NCBI RefSeq assembly: GCF_009857435.1
Contig: NZ_WWCK01000004.1
Location: 372,001 to 436,000, forward strand
DNA: 64,000 nt
Direction: 5' to 3'
From: Duganella rivi
Lineage (GTDB): Bacteria; Pseudomonadota; Gammaproteobacteria; Burkholderiales; Burkholderiaceae_D
Shown here: one piece after another, positions 1 through 7,883 of the stretch
Layout of the letters: each line of letters starts with the position of its first letter
Position numbering within the stretch: position 1 is the stretch's first letter
Position numbers and translations under genes: made by a program
The notes under the pieces: model-generated
The model's input: only the letters and a program-made list of their open reading frames with translations
What the model was told of the DNA's origin: nothing
The model's database searches: none

Positions 1-118
1 GCACGTATTTTTCGCCCAGTGTGGTCAGCGCCGCCGCCTCTTCGCGCTGCTTTTGCTCTGCGGTCTTGCCGCAGGCGGCCAGCGCTAGCAGCGCGGCTAT
101 CGTGATCGCCAATCTCAT
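1..118 (-). CDS. Putative lipoprotein, N-terminal part only
   Basis: The reverse strand starts with ATG at 118 and stays open to the window edge, giving 39 residues. The N-terminus is a short basic and hydrophobic stretch ending in the lipobox LAAC (residues 13-16), followed by a charged Lys/Glu/Arg-rich stretch. This is a type II signal peptide, so the product is probably an envelope-anchored lipoprotein. The rest of the gene lies outside the window and no family can be assigned. It diverges from the asparaginase gene, with about 117 bp between the two starts. Confidence 0.6.
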   Translation of the reverse strand, partial: MRLAITIAALLALAACGKTAEQKQREEAAALTTLGEKYV

Positions 119-235
119 ATATTTTCTCTTTTATATTGTTCCTGCAATCCTGAGTTAACGCGGCAACACGCCGCATTGTTGACAGGCAGGGGTTTTGTTA
201 ATATCCCAAGCTTTACCGCCTGATCAGGAGACTCC

Positions 236-1312
236 ATGTCCTACAATAATTCCGCCCGCTGGTGCAAAGCCCTGCTGGCCTGTGCAATGTTGCTAAGTAC
301 CTATGCCGGGGCAGCAGAAAAACTCGCCCGCGTGACCATTCTGGCCACCGGCGGCACCATCGCCGGCAGCGGCGCCACCAGCACCACCACGGTCGGCTAC
401 ACCGCCGCCACCGTGGGCGTCGAGCGCCTGATCGCGGCCGTGCCGGAACTGGCCAAGGTCGCCGACGTCAAGGGCGAGCAAGTGTTCCAGATCGCCAGCG
501 AAAACATGAGCAACGACCATTGGCTGAAACTGGCCAAGCGCGTCAACACCCTGCTGGCGCAGCAGGACGTGGACGGCATCGTCATCACCCACGGCACCGA
601 CACGCTGGAAGAAACCGCCTACTTCCTCGACCTGACCGTCAAGAGCAAAAAGCCGGTGGTGCTGGTCGGCGCCATGCGCCCGGGCACCGCGCTGTCGGCT
701 GACGGCCCGATCAATCTGTACAACGCCGTGCTGCTGGCCGCTAGCCAGGAAGCCGTCGGCAAAGGCGTGCTGGTCGCCATGAACGACCAGATCCACGCGG
801 CGCGCGACGTCACCAAGACCAACACCTCGACCCCGGACAGCTTCAAGACGCCGGAACTGGGCATGCTCGGCTACATCCAAGGCAACAAGCCTTACTTCTA
901 CCATCTGCCGGCCCGCAAGAACACGGTGGATACCGAGTTCGACATCAGCAAGCTGGAGGCACTGCCGCAGGTTGACATCGTCTACGGCTATGCCAATGTT
1001 AATCCAGTTGCGCTGAACGCGCTGGTCGGCGCCGGCGCCAAGGGCATCATCCACGCCGGCGTGGGCGACGGCAGCCTGGCGTCGTCGGTCAAGACCGGCC
1101 TGGTGGCAGCGCGCAAGCAAGGCGTGCTGATCGTGCGTTCCAGCCGCGTCGGCCAAGGCATCGTGGCGCGCAATGGCGAGGCCAATGACGACGAGCTGGA
1201 CTTCGTGGCGTCCGACACGCTGAACCCGCAGAAGGCGCGCATCCTGCTGATGCTGGCGCTGACCAAGACCAGCGACACCAAGCAAATTCAGCGCATGTTC
1301 TATACCTACTGA
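236..1312 (+). CDS. ansB: Type II (periplasmic) L-asparaginase
   Basis: Hydrolyses L-asparagine (and some glutamine) to aspartate and ammonia in the periplasm. The 358-residue product has a signal peptide with a likely cut after AGA near residue 26. The mature part opens with the asparaginase signature LATGGTIAG, whose Thr41 is the expected nucleophile. HGTDTLEETA carries the second Thr-Asp pair (121-122), and the DVTKTNT segment carries the catalytic lysine. Tyr55 in the flexible N-terminal loop matches the second-sphere tyrosine of the family. AGGAG precedes the ATG at good spacing. The gene stands alone and converges with the flavin reductase gene three bases away. The signal peptide separates it from cytoplasmic type I enzymes. 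Confidence 0.93.
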   Translation: MSYNNSARWCKALLACAMLLSTYAGAAEKLARVTILATGGTIAGSGATSTTTVGYTAATVGVERLIAAVPELAKVADVKGEQVFQIASENMSNDHWLKLAKRVNTLLAQQDVDGIVITHGTDTLEETAYFLDLTVKSKKPVVLVGAMRPGTALSADGPINLYNAVLLAASQEAVGKGVLVAMNDQIHAARDVTKTNTSTPDSFKTPELGMLGYIQGNKPYFYHLPARKNTVDTEFDISKLEALPQVDIVYGYANVNPVALNALVGAGAKGIIHAGVGDGSLASSVKTGLVAARKQGVLIVRSSRVGQGIVARNGEANDDELDFVASDTLNPQKARILLMLALTKTSDTKQIQRMFYTY

Positions 1313-1315
1313 TCG

Positions 1316-1939
1316 TTACGGATAGCTGGGCCGCGTCATGCGGAACAGATTATCCGGCGTGATCTCGAAGTAATCGGCCGGGCCGCCGCCACGCAAGATG
1401 GTGTGCGAGCCGGCCGTATCATATATGCCATCGCGCAGCAGCTCGCGCGCGATATGCACGCCGACCACTTCTCCCAAAATCAGCCAGCTATTGGTTTCGG
1501 CACCGGACGCGCCTTGCAGGCGGATGATCTGGCTGCATTTGCATTCGAATGACACCGGACTCTCGGCCACGCACGGCACGGCGACGATCTTGGAAGCGGC
1601 CGGCGTGAGGCCGGCCAGCTGGAATTCGTCCACCTCCGGCGGGGCAGCGGCACAACTGGCGTTCATGGCATCGGCCAGCGGGCGGGTGGCCAGATTCCAC
1701 ACGAACTCCCCGGTTTCCTCGACATTGCGGAGCGTGTCTTTGCGTCCTAAACTGGCAAAGCCGATCAGCGGCGGCGTGTAGTTGAAGGCGTTAAAGAAGC
1801 TATAAGGCGCGAGATTCAAAATGCCGCTGGCGGCGCGGGTGGAGATCCAGCCTATCGGGCGCGGGCCGACGATGGCGTTGAAGGGATCGTGCGGCAAGCC
1901 GTGGCCTTGCGCGGGTTGGTAGAAGTATTGGTCGCTCAT
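1316..1939 (-). CDS. Flavin reductase-like domain protein (RutF/DIM6 family)
   Basis: The 207-residue product belongs to the FMN-binding split-barrel flavin reductase family. It has the typical start PRPIGWISTRAASGILNLAP, followed by SFFNAFNYTPPLIGFAS and a later VGVHI segment. Members either reduce FMN with NAD(P)H to serve partner monooxygenases or simply bind FMN. No oxygenase gene is adjacent, so the partner is unknown. There is no signal peptide, so it is cytoplasmic. It converges with ansB and diverges from the GNAT gene, so it is probably monocistronic. Family assignment is firm and the exact substrate is not known. Confidence 0.85.
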   Translation of the reverse strand: MSDQYFYQPAQGHGLPHDPFNAIVGPRPIGWISTRAASGILNLAPYSFFNAFNYTPPLIGFASLGRKDTLRNVEETGEFVWNLATRPLADAMNASCAAAPPEVDEFQLAGLTPAASKIVAVPCVAESPVSFECKCSQIIRLQGASGAETNSWLILGEVVGVHIARELLRDGIYDTAGSHTILRGGGPADYFEITPDNLFRMTRPSYP

Positions 1940-2017
1940 GGCTCATTGTCGCACATGACGCGAAAGAAACAATTTATACAAATCGGGGCTTGCGCAGCTA
2001 GCGTGCACGGCCCAGTA

Positions 2018-2032
2018 TACGTGAATCACGTA
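2018..2032. promoter_or_regulatory. Perfect inverted repeat, candidate operator
   Basis: TACGTGA-A-TCACGTA is a 7-bp perfect inverted repeat around one base. It lies 15 bp upstream of the acetyltransferase start and within the divergent interval shared with the flavin reductase gene. The size and symmetry fit a binding site for a dimeric repressor, but no regulator gene is adjacent. The role is inferred from position and symmetry only. Confidence 0.4.
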
Positions 2033-2046
2033 ATTGAAACGCGTAT

Positions 2047-2496
2047 ATGAATCTTGATTTGCAATTCCGCCTGCTAAAAGCGCCGCCCACCAACAAGGTG
2101 CTGATGGCTTATCGCAAAGACGCCCACTTCGGGACTGCGCCACCGCAGGCCCACGCCTCTGACGTGCGCGGCAAGATTCAGTGGGTGGCGGTGGAGTTCA
2201 AGAACAAGCAAGTCGGCATCGCCCGGCTGGAGCTGGCGCCGCCCGAGTTTTGCTTTGTATCGGAGCTGATGATCTTGAGTTCGCATCGCGGCCAAGGCAT
2301 CGGCCACTGGATCATGAAGCGCATCGAGCAGTATTGCTTGAGCGTCGGCATCCATCGCTTGCTATTGCAGGCGGGCGACGGCACGGAGAACTTCTACAAG
2401 TCGCAATCCTTCATCAACGACCCGTTGATGCCGCTCTTGCTGCGCAAGGAAATCAATCCCTTCCAGGCGCGCGCATTCGTGCCGACGCTGCACTGA
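2047..2496 (+). CDS. GNAT-family N-acetyltransferase
   Basis: The 149-residue product has the GNAT fold signature. ELMILSSHRGQGIGHWIMKR (around residues 75-95) contains the Q/R-x-x-G-x-G/A acetyl-CoA pyrophosphate loop (RGQGIG), and a C-terminal LLLQAGDGTENFYKSQSF segment matches the usual last strand and 'FYKSxGF' motif. It should transfer an acetyl group from acetyl-CoA to an amine, but the substrate cannot be read from sequence. The ATG at 2047 has only a weak ribosome site (GAAACG). A perfect 15-bp palindrome lies just upstream. Its stop is four bases from the convergent DJ-1/PfpI gene. Confidence 0.82.
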   Translation: MNLDLQFRLLKAPPTNKVLMAYRKDAHFGTAPPQAHASDVRGKIQWVAVEFKNKQVGIARLELAPPEFCFVSELMILSSHRGQGIGHWIMKRIEQYCLSVGIHRLLLQAGDGTENFYKSQSFINDPLMPLLLRKEINPFQARAFVPTLH

Positions 2497-2499
2497 GGC

Positions 2500-3345
2500 T
2501 TACGGTTTCAAACGCGCCAGCAATGCCTCGGCCACGCCGTTGGCCGAGGCTGGATTCTGGCCGGTGATCAATTCCCGATCCACCACTACTTTCGATTGCC
2601 AGTTCGCGCCGCTGCTGTAGATGCCGCCCGCGCGTTCCAGCGCCGTCTGCGGCGTGAACTTCATCTCGCCGCCCTTGAGCATGGGCTTAGCGGCTTCTTC
2701 CTCGTTATTGCTGATCACGGTCATCTGGTAGCCCGCGTAAATCCATGCCGGCGCTTTGCCTGCCTTGGCCTTGGTTTCCAACGGCTTGGTGAAAGCTTGC
2801 GGCTGCGCCAGCGTGGACAGCAGCGCGATCGGGCCGTGGCACACCAGCGCGGTCGGCTTGCCTTGCTGGTGGAAACTGGCCAGAAGGCGTCCCAGCGGTG
2901 CGCTGTAGAGCAAATCCTGCATCGGCGCGTGGCCGCCGGGGATGTAGACGGCGTCATAGCGGTCGTAGCCGCCCTGCTCTACACGCGACAGGCTGATCAC
3001 CGGCGAGCTGGTGACCGAAGTAATCTTCAACTGATCGAGCAAGGCCAGGTGCTGCTGCATGCTGGCTTCGTCATTCCCGAAGTACATCTTGTCGAGCGAG
3101 CTGCGATCCACGGTTGGCGCTTTGCCCAGCGGCGTGGCGAAGGTGACGGTGTGGCCGGCATCGATCAGCTTTTTGACTGGCTGCATCAGCTCATTGGCGT
3201 AGAAACCGGTATCGAAAGTCTTGTTGTCGCGCAGGGCCAGTTGGGATTCGTCGGACAGGACTACCAGCACGTTGGCTGCGTTGACACTCAGCGCGGTCAA
3301 GCCCAGCACGACGCTGGCGATCGTGTTGCGGAAGGTGTTCTTCAT
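2500..3345 (-). CDS. Exported DJ-1/PfpI family protein (Hsp31-like)
   Basis: The chosen start is the ATG at 3345, which has AAGGAG eight bases upstream and opens a clear signal peptide (about 23 residues, ending SVNA before ANVLVVLS); an upstream in-frame extension lacks both. The 281-residue product has the class I glutamine amidotransferase-like fold. YIPGGHAPMQDL precedes the nucleophile elbow ALVCHGPIALL, where Cys-His matches the catalytic pair of Hsp31-type glyoxalases and deglycases. Predicted location is the periplasm, unusual for this mostly cytoplasmic group. It diverges from a LysR regulator, 96 bp apart, which probably controls it. The activity on 2-oxoaldehydes is an inference from the family. 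Confidence 0.82.
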   Translation of the reverse strand: MKNTFRNTIASVVLGLTALSVNAANVLVVLSDESQLALRDNKTFDTGFYANELMQPVKKLIDAGHTVTFATPLGKAPTVDRSSLDKMYFGNDEASMQQHLALLDQLKITSVTSSPVISLSRVEQGGYDRYDAVYIPGGHAPMQDLLYSAPLGRLLASFHQQGKPTALVCHGPIALLSTLAQPQAFTKPLETKAKAGKAPAWIYAGYQMTVISNNEEEAAKPMLKGGEMKFTPQTALERAGGIYSSGANWQSKVVVDRELITGQNPASANGVAEALLARLKP

Positions 3346-3441
3346 TTTGCTACTCCTTAGTTTCGATGGAGCTAGTGTATTCATGCCTTGGCCGTGTTTA
3401 AATACGCACATCATCAAATCATTTGTTCTTGAAAGGCATGA

Positions 3442-4341
3442 ATGGCACGACAATTCGATCACATGGCCGATGTAGAGGCGTTTGTCACCATCGTCGACAA
3501 GGGCACCATCAGCGCGGCGGCAGTGGCGCTGGGAACGACGCCGTCGGTGTTGAGCCGGGCTGTGGCGCGGCTAGAGGCTAGGCTGGGCGTGCAGTTGATG
3601 CGGCGAACCACGCGCCGGCTCAGCGTAACTGAGGCCGGCAATCTTTACGTTGAGCAGGCGCGCAATGCGTTCGGGCTAATTGCGGACGCTGAGCGGGCGA
3701 TCTCGGGCCAAGGCGGCGCGCTGTCAGGCAAGGTGCGCATCAGCGTGCCAACGACTTACGGACACTACCGCCTGCCGGGGCTGCTACGCCCGTTCATGGA
3801 ACGGCACCCGCAGGTGATGATCGAGCTCAGTATCAACAACCGCAACGTCGACCTGGTCGACGAGGGCTACGACATGGCAATCCGGCTGGGCGAACTGGCC
3901 GACAGCGGGCTTGTGGCCAAGCGGCTGGGGGATGAGATGGTGTGCCTGGTGGCCGCGCCGGAATACGTGCGGGCGGCAGGCATGCCGCGCAGCCTGGAGG
4001 AATTGTCGCACCACGCCTGCCTGCCCTTCATCATGCCGAGCACCGGGCGACAATCGCCGTGGCTGCTGCGGGTGGATGGCAAGGATATCGACTGGCAGCC
4101 TCCGGCCCGGATGCAGGTGACCGATGACGTGCTAGGCGTGGTATCGCTGGCGCAGCAGGGATTGGGGATCTGCCAGACCTACCGCTTCGTGGCGGAAGAA
4201 CGGTTGCGCAGCGGGCAACTGGTGGAAGTGCTGCCGGAGTTAAGCGGTCGGAGCAAGCCTTTCTCCCTGATTTATCCACCGCACCGCCGCATGTCCGCCG
4301 CCAGCCGTGCCCTCATTGACTGCTTGCCGGGCGGTTGTTAA
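3442..4341 (+). CDS. LysR-family transcriptional regulator
   Basis: The 299-residue product has the LysR arrangement. An N-terminal winged helix-turn-helix (residues about 6-65; the run SAAAVALGTTPSVLSRAVAR is the recognition region) is followed by a periplasmic-binding-protein-like effector domain starting near residue 90. Within that domain, YDMAIRLGELADSGLVAKRL is characteristic of the CrgA/DsdC-like subgroup that often controls neighbouring oxidoreductases. GAAAGG precedes the ATG. It is divergent from the exported DJ-1/PfpI gene, the standard LysR layout, so that gene is the first candidate target. The effector is unknown. Confidence 0.9.
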   Translation: MARQFDHMADVEAFVTIVDKGTISAAAVALGTTPSVLSRAVARLEARLGVQLMRRTTRRLSVTEAGNLYVEQARNAFGLIADAERAISGQGGALSGKVRISVPTTYGHYRLPGLLRPFMERHPQVMIELSINNRNVDLVDEGYDMAIRLGELADSGLVAKRLGDEMVCLVAAPEYVRAAGMPRSLEELSHHACLPFIMPSTGRQSPWLLRVDGKDIDWQPPARMQVTDDVLGVVSLAQQGLGICQTYRFVAEERLRSGQLVEVLPELSGRSKPFSLIYPPHRRMSAASRALIDCLPGGC

Positions 4342-4442
4342 CAAATTCTGTGGATAAGGCTGTTAACAAGGGGGCGACCAAGACACTAAGCCGCTGTTTT
4401 GAAAGAACATTTTTTCACTGCGCATTTTTTTCGCAGCAGAAC

Positions 4443-4859
4443 TTATCCACCGCGCCTCCGTTCCAGTAGCTCGAACAAGGCCATACCGGCGAGCATGGCG
4501 ACCACGAAAATGGTCGCCTTCGGCAAGCCCATGCCAAGGCCGACGAGCGCCGGGCCGGGGCAAAAACCGGCAAGGCCCCAGCCGACGCCGAACATCGCGG
4601 AACCAATTACCAAGCGGCGGTCTATTTTAGTTGCGGTCGGCAGTTTCATTTCCGCGCCCAGCAAAGTCGTTTGGCGGGATTTCGCCCACAGAAAAGCAAA
4701 GAAACCGACGCCGATGGCGCCGCACATGACAAAGATTAATGAAGGATCCCAATTCCCTGCCAAATCAAGAAATGCCAATACCTTGGCCGGATTCGCCATC
4801 CCGGAAATAATCAGGCCGATGCCGAATACCAGGCCAGCCAAGAAAGAAATGAATATCAT
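4443..4859 (-). CDS. YeeE/YedE-type transporter, second half (DUF6691)
   Basis: The 138-residue membrane protein has four hydrophobic segments and the motif WGLAGFCPGPALVGLGMG, which carries the cysteine conserved in this half of split YeeE/YedE transporters. Members import thiosulfate or other sulfane sulfur compounds. The start is taken as the ATG at 4859, which overlaps the stop of the preceding gene by ATGA; an in-frame extension further upstream has no hydrophobic or family character. It forms a two-gene operon with the first half. No rhodanese, persulfide dioxygenase or BigR-type regulator, the common companions, is nearby. Confidence 0.87.
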   Translation of the reverse strand: MIFISFLAGLVFGIGLIISGMANPAKVLAFLDLAGNWDPSLIFVMCGAIGVGFFAFLWAKSRQTTLLGAEMKLPTATKIDRRLVIGSAMFGVGWGLAGFCPGPALVGLGMGLPKATIFVVAMLAGMALFELLERRRGG

Positions 4860-5284
4860 AGGTGGCGCACCAAGAAAACGGCAATAAACCCGGCCATCAT
4901 AAAAACTATGGTGGCAATAATCGAACGGGGAGAAAGTCGGGATATCCCACATACTCCATGGCCGCTGGTGCAACCGGAACCATATCGCGTTCCCAATCCA
5001 ATAATTAAACCGGCAATAATTAACGTGGTGCTATCGGCTTCAATTTGCACTTCCGGCAGCTTCCAAAACAAGGCGTAAATAACTGGCGCAATAACTAGAC
5101 CAGCGATGAAAGCCACACGCCAGCCAATATCGTCGCGTCGAGGCTTAATCAGGCCGCCGAGAATTCCACTGATGCCGGCAATCCGTCCATTAAAAATAAC
5201 AAACAACGCCGCAGCCAGCCCAATCAACACTCCACCGGCCAGCGCCACACCGGGAGCAAACGCATTCCAATCCAAGGTCATCAA
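4856..5284 (-). CDS. YeeE/YedE-type transporter, first half
   Basis: The 142-residue membrane protein has four hydrophobic segments. The hallmark GSGCTSGHGVCG (around residues 102-113) contains the cysteines that relay sulfur in YeeE-family channels. In the split form each polypeptide carries half of the fold, and the partner is encoded immediately downstream with a 4-bp ATGA overlap, so the two are translationally coupled. GAGGAG sits upstream of the ATG. Expected role: inner-membrane uptake of thiosulfate or persulfide sulfur for cysteine or detoxification pathways. The exact substrate is an inference. Confidence 0.88.
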   Translation of the reverse strand: MMTLDWNAFAPGVALAGGVLIGLAAALFVIFNGRIAGISGILGGLIKPRRDDIGWRVAFIAGLVIAPVIYALFWKLPEVQIEADSTTLIIAGLIIGLGTRYGSGCTSGHGVCGISRLSPRSIIATIVFMMAGFIAVFLVRHL

Positions 5285-5387
5285 GGTCTCCTCAAGACCG
5301 GCAGAGAGGCGTTCCTTCGTACCGGGCTAGAGGAGTATGCCAGAATTGAGTCTCAACACGCCAATTTTTAGCGCGAATCAAGGCCCG

Positions 5388-6056
5388 CTAGTTTTTCGCG
5401 CCATTGCGGCGGCGGGCTGCCAAGCCCAGCATGCCCAGGCCGGCCAACATCATGCCGTAGGTTTCAGGCTCAGGTACCGCGGATACCGAGAGATTCAGGT
5501 TATTAACGGTAGGCCAAATAAAGCCCGAGCCGGGTTGGGTAACACTTACCGACAATGAAGTGATCAGGCCGGTCGATACAAAACCGAGGAAAGAACTAGT
5601 CCCAGGATTAGCCAGGGAATAAGTTAAGGTGGCGCCAGTACTATCCGTGGCCTTGAGAATAAGCTCGGTAGCACTTGTAAATCCGCCGGCGATATTGGAA
5701 CCAAAGAAATAACCGCCAGCGCCTGCAATACTCCCGCCGGTGAAATTATTGAAGGTGATAGCGTCACGAGCGTTATTTGTACTTAACCACGCGTCGCCAG
5801 TGGGGCCGGCGCCATACAGCACGGGCGAATTAGGCGACGACGAAACGGAGTAACCATAAGCGCCGGCAGTACGACTGAGTGGGCCGATATAGCCCGCGCT
5901 GGTCAAATCATTAAAATCATCAATGCCGGTATTACCAACGGCAGCCAGGTACGAGGCTTGGCTAGTATATGTCGTTAAAGCAGCTTGGGCAGTCGTTGCG
6001 GCCAGGAGAGCAGCCAGGGTAATTGCAGTTTTGATCGGTAGAGACAACTTACGCAC
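5388..6056 (-). CDS. PEP-CTERM sorting-domain protein
   Basis: The start is a GTG at 6056 preceded by a strong GGAGGT; the open frame extends further upstream but without a ribosome site. The 222-residue product has an N-terminal signal peptide (cut after TAQA near residue 28), a Gly/Ser/Thr-rich middle without recognised domains, and a C-terminal tail with the VPEPETYGMMLAGLGMLGLA motif followed by Ala-Arg-Arg-Arg. This is the PEP-CTERM signal (Val-Pro-Glu-Pro, hydrophobic helix, basic end) recognised by exosortase. Such proteins are surface or exopolysaccharide-associated in biofilm-forming betaproteobacteria. No exosortase gene is in the window. Base composition is less GC-rich than the neighbours. 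Confidence 0.85.
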   Translation of the reverse strand: MRKLSLPIKTAITLAALLAATTAQAALTTYTSQASYLAAVGNTGIDDFNDLTSAGYIGPLSRTAGAYGYSVSSSPNSPVLYGAGPTGDAWLSTNNARDAITFNNFTGGSIAGAGGYFFGSNIAGGFTSATELILKATDSTGATLTYSLANPGTSSFLGFVSTGLITSLSVSVTQPGSGFIWPTVNNLNLSVSAVPEPETYGMMLAGLGMLGLAARRRNGAKN

Positions 6057-6196
6057 GATAGACCTCCGTTCAAGAATGATAGGGACTACGACGATGAGAC
6101 ATTTGGTGAAGCCCAACCACTCTACTCGCGCACGATTATCAATACAACAATTAAATTAAAATAATGTAATTACTTTATAGTGCTTGCACACAAAAA

Positions 6197-6206
6197 GGGG
6201 GGGGGG
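6197..6206. repeat. Ten-base poly-G run after A5
   Basis: An AAAAA run is followed directly by ten G residues, between the 3' end of tRNA-Arg and the AT-rich region upstream of the PEP-CTERM gene. Such tracts are prone to slippage in replication and in sequencing. It is not inside a coding sequence. Confidence 0.9.
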
Positions 6207-6213
6207 ATGCTGA

Positions 6214-6290
6214 TGGCCTGCCCAGCTGGGTTCGAACCAGCGACCCCAAGCTTAGAAGGCTTGTGCTCTATCCAACTGAGCTATGGGCAG
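6214..6290 (-). tRNA. tRNA-Arg (anticodon TCT)
   Basis: Read on the reverse strand, the 77-nt sequence folds into a full cloverleaf: acceptor CTGCCCA/TGGGCAG, D-stem GCTC/GAGC, anticodon stem CAAGC/GCTTG around the loop CTTCTAA, T-stem GCTGG/CCAGC around TTCGAAC, discriminator G and an encoded CCA. The anticodon TCT reads AGA/AGG arginine codons, which are rare in this GC-rich genome. It lies about 70 nt downstream of tRNA-Pro on the same strand, with a hairpin terminator between them. Confidence 0.96.
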
Positions 6291-6319
6291 ATAGGCTTCA
6301 CGAATGTGAAGCGGAAATG

Positions 6320-6350
6320 AAAAACGGGCTGTCTTTTCAGACAACCCGTT
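6320..6350 (-). terminator. Rho-independent terminator after tRNA-Pro
   Basis: On the reverse strand a 12-bp stem, AACGGGTTGTCT with AGACAGCCCGTT (one G-U pair), closes a GAAA tetraloop and runs into five T residues. It sits about 10 nt beyond the tRNA-Pro 3' end and upstream of tRNA-Arg, which suggests that the two tRNAs are separate transcripts. Confidence 0.85.
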
Positions 6351-6359
6351 CTATATTTT

Positions 6360-6436
<77 letters not shown>

Positions 6437-6509
6437 ATGAACAGTATTTTAGCCTCACTCGCCTCGGACGTCAATCAAAGCGCCTGATTTAAATTTCAGT
6501 GCTGAAATT

Positions 6510-7859
6510 TTATGCAGCCAGCTGGCTTTCGACCTTGTCGGCGATGCGGCGTGCCATCGATTGCGCATCGTCGGCGTTGCGCGCTTCGACCATCACACGG
6601 ATCAGCGGCTCGGTACCCGAGGCGCGGATCAGCACACGGCCGCTGTCGCCCAGTTCGGCCTCGACCTTGGCTTTTTCCGCCACCATGGCCGCATTCTTAG
6701 TCCAGTCGAAACCGGCTGCGACGCGCACGTTGATCAGGGTTTGCGGGAAGATGGTCAGCTCGGAACAGCACTCTTCAAGCGACTTGCCGGCACGTTTCAA
6801 TGCCGACAGCACTTGCAGTGCGGAAATAATGCCGTCGCCGGTGGTATGTTTGTCCAGCGCCAGCAGGTGGCCCGAGCCCTCGCCGCCGAGGATCCAGCCC
6901 TTGTCCTGCATCACTTCCAGCACGTAGCGGTCGCCCACCTTGGCGCGCGCGAAGCCGATGCCCTTCTCTTTCAGCGCCACTTCTACCGCCATATTGGTCA
7001 TCAGGGTGCCGACGGCGCCGGCGACCGGGCCGGTAGCGAGGCGATCCATCACCATCAGGTACAGCAGCTCGTCGCCGTTGTACAGGCGGCCATTGTGGTC
7101 GCACATGATCAGGCGGTCCGCATCGCCGTCCAAGGCAATGCCGAGGTCGGCGCCGTGCGCTTGCACGGCAGCAGCCATGGCTTTCGGCGCGGTGGCGCCA
7201 TGCTCCAGGTTGATGTTGAAACCGTCCGGCTTGTTGCCGATGGCGATCACTTCCGCACCCAGCTCGTGGAATACGTGCGGGGCGATGTTGTAGGCCGCAC
7301 CGTGGGCGCAATCGACCACTACTTTCAGGCCGCGCAGGTCCAGCTCGTTCGGGAAGGTGCTCTTGCAGAATTCGATGTAGCGGCCCTGGGCGTCGTCCAG
7401 GCGCTTGGCGCGGCCCAGTTTTTCCGACGGCACGCAGTTCATCGGCTGATCCAGCTCAGCCTCGATGTCCAGCTCCACCGCATCCGGCAGCTTGGTGCCC
7501 TGATGCGAGAAAAATTTGATGCCATTGTCCTGGAACGGGTTGTGCGAGGCCGAAATCACCACGCCAGCCGACAGGCGCAGCGCGCGGGTCAGGTAGGCGA
7601 TGGCCGGGGTCGGCATCGGGCCGGCCAGCATCACGTCCACGCCGGCTGCCGAGAAGCCGGCCTCCAGCGCCGCTTCCAGCATGTAGCCGGAAATGCGCGT
7701 GTCTTTGCCGATCAGCACGGTCGGTCGGCTGCTGCCGCTGCGTTTGCTGGCCAGCACCTTGCCGGCCGCGTAGCCGAGGCGCATGACAAAGTCAGGGGTG
7801 ATCGGTGCTTCGCCTACGAGGCCGCGGATGCCGTCGGTGCCAAAATATTTACGTGCCAT
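6510..7859 (-). CDS. glmM: Phosphoglucosamine mutase
   Basis: Converts glucosamine-6-phosphate to glucosamine-1-phosphate for UDP-GlcNAc and cell-wall synthesis in the cytoplasm. The 449-residue length matches the family. Visible motifs are [10 protein letters not shown] at the N-terminus, the phosphoserine loop [14 protein letters not shown] (catalytic serine near residue 105), the metal loop DGDADR, the sugar-binding GEGSGH and the phosphate-binding [12 protein letters not shown] near the C-terminus. It follows folP by 24 bp on the same strand, the order common in proteobacteria, and the pair is probably cotranscribed. Confidence 0.97.
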   Translation of the reverse strand: MARKYFGTDGIRGLVGEAPITPDFVMRLGYAAGKVLASKRSGSSRPTVLIGKDTRISGYMLEAALEAGFSAAGVDVMLAGPMPTPAIAYLTRALRLSAGVVISASHNPFQDNGIKFFSHQGTKLPDAVELDIEAELDQPMNCVPSEKLGRAKRLDDAQGRYIEFCKSTFPNELDLRGLKVVVDCAHGAAYNIAPHVFHELGAEVIAIGNKPDGFNINLEHGATAPKAMAAAVQAHGADLGIALDGDADRLIMCDHNGRLYNGDELLYLMVMDRLATGPVAGAVGTLMTNMAVEVALKEKGIGFARAKVGDRYVLEVMQDKGWILGGEGSGHLLALDKHTTGDGIISALQVLSALKRAGKSLEECCSELTIFPQTLINVRVAAGFDWTKNAAMVAEKAKVEAELGDSGRVLIRASGTEPLIRVMVEARNADDAQSMARRIADKVESQLAA

Positions 7860-7883
7860 TGTGTGTGCTCTTTTAAGTCGTTG

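Noticed and set aside
2500..3462. Longer form of the DJ-1/PfpI protein starting at 3462
   Set aside because: The extension overlaps the divergent LysR gene and lacks a ribosome site, whereas the ATG at 3345 has AAGGAG and begins a signal peptide.
5106..5330. Plus-strand 74-codon frame near the YeeE gene
   Set aside because: Antisense to the transporter with no ribosome site or motif.
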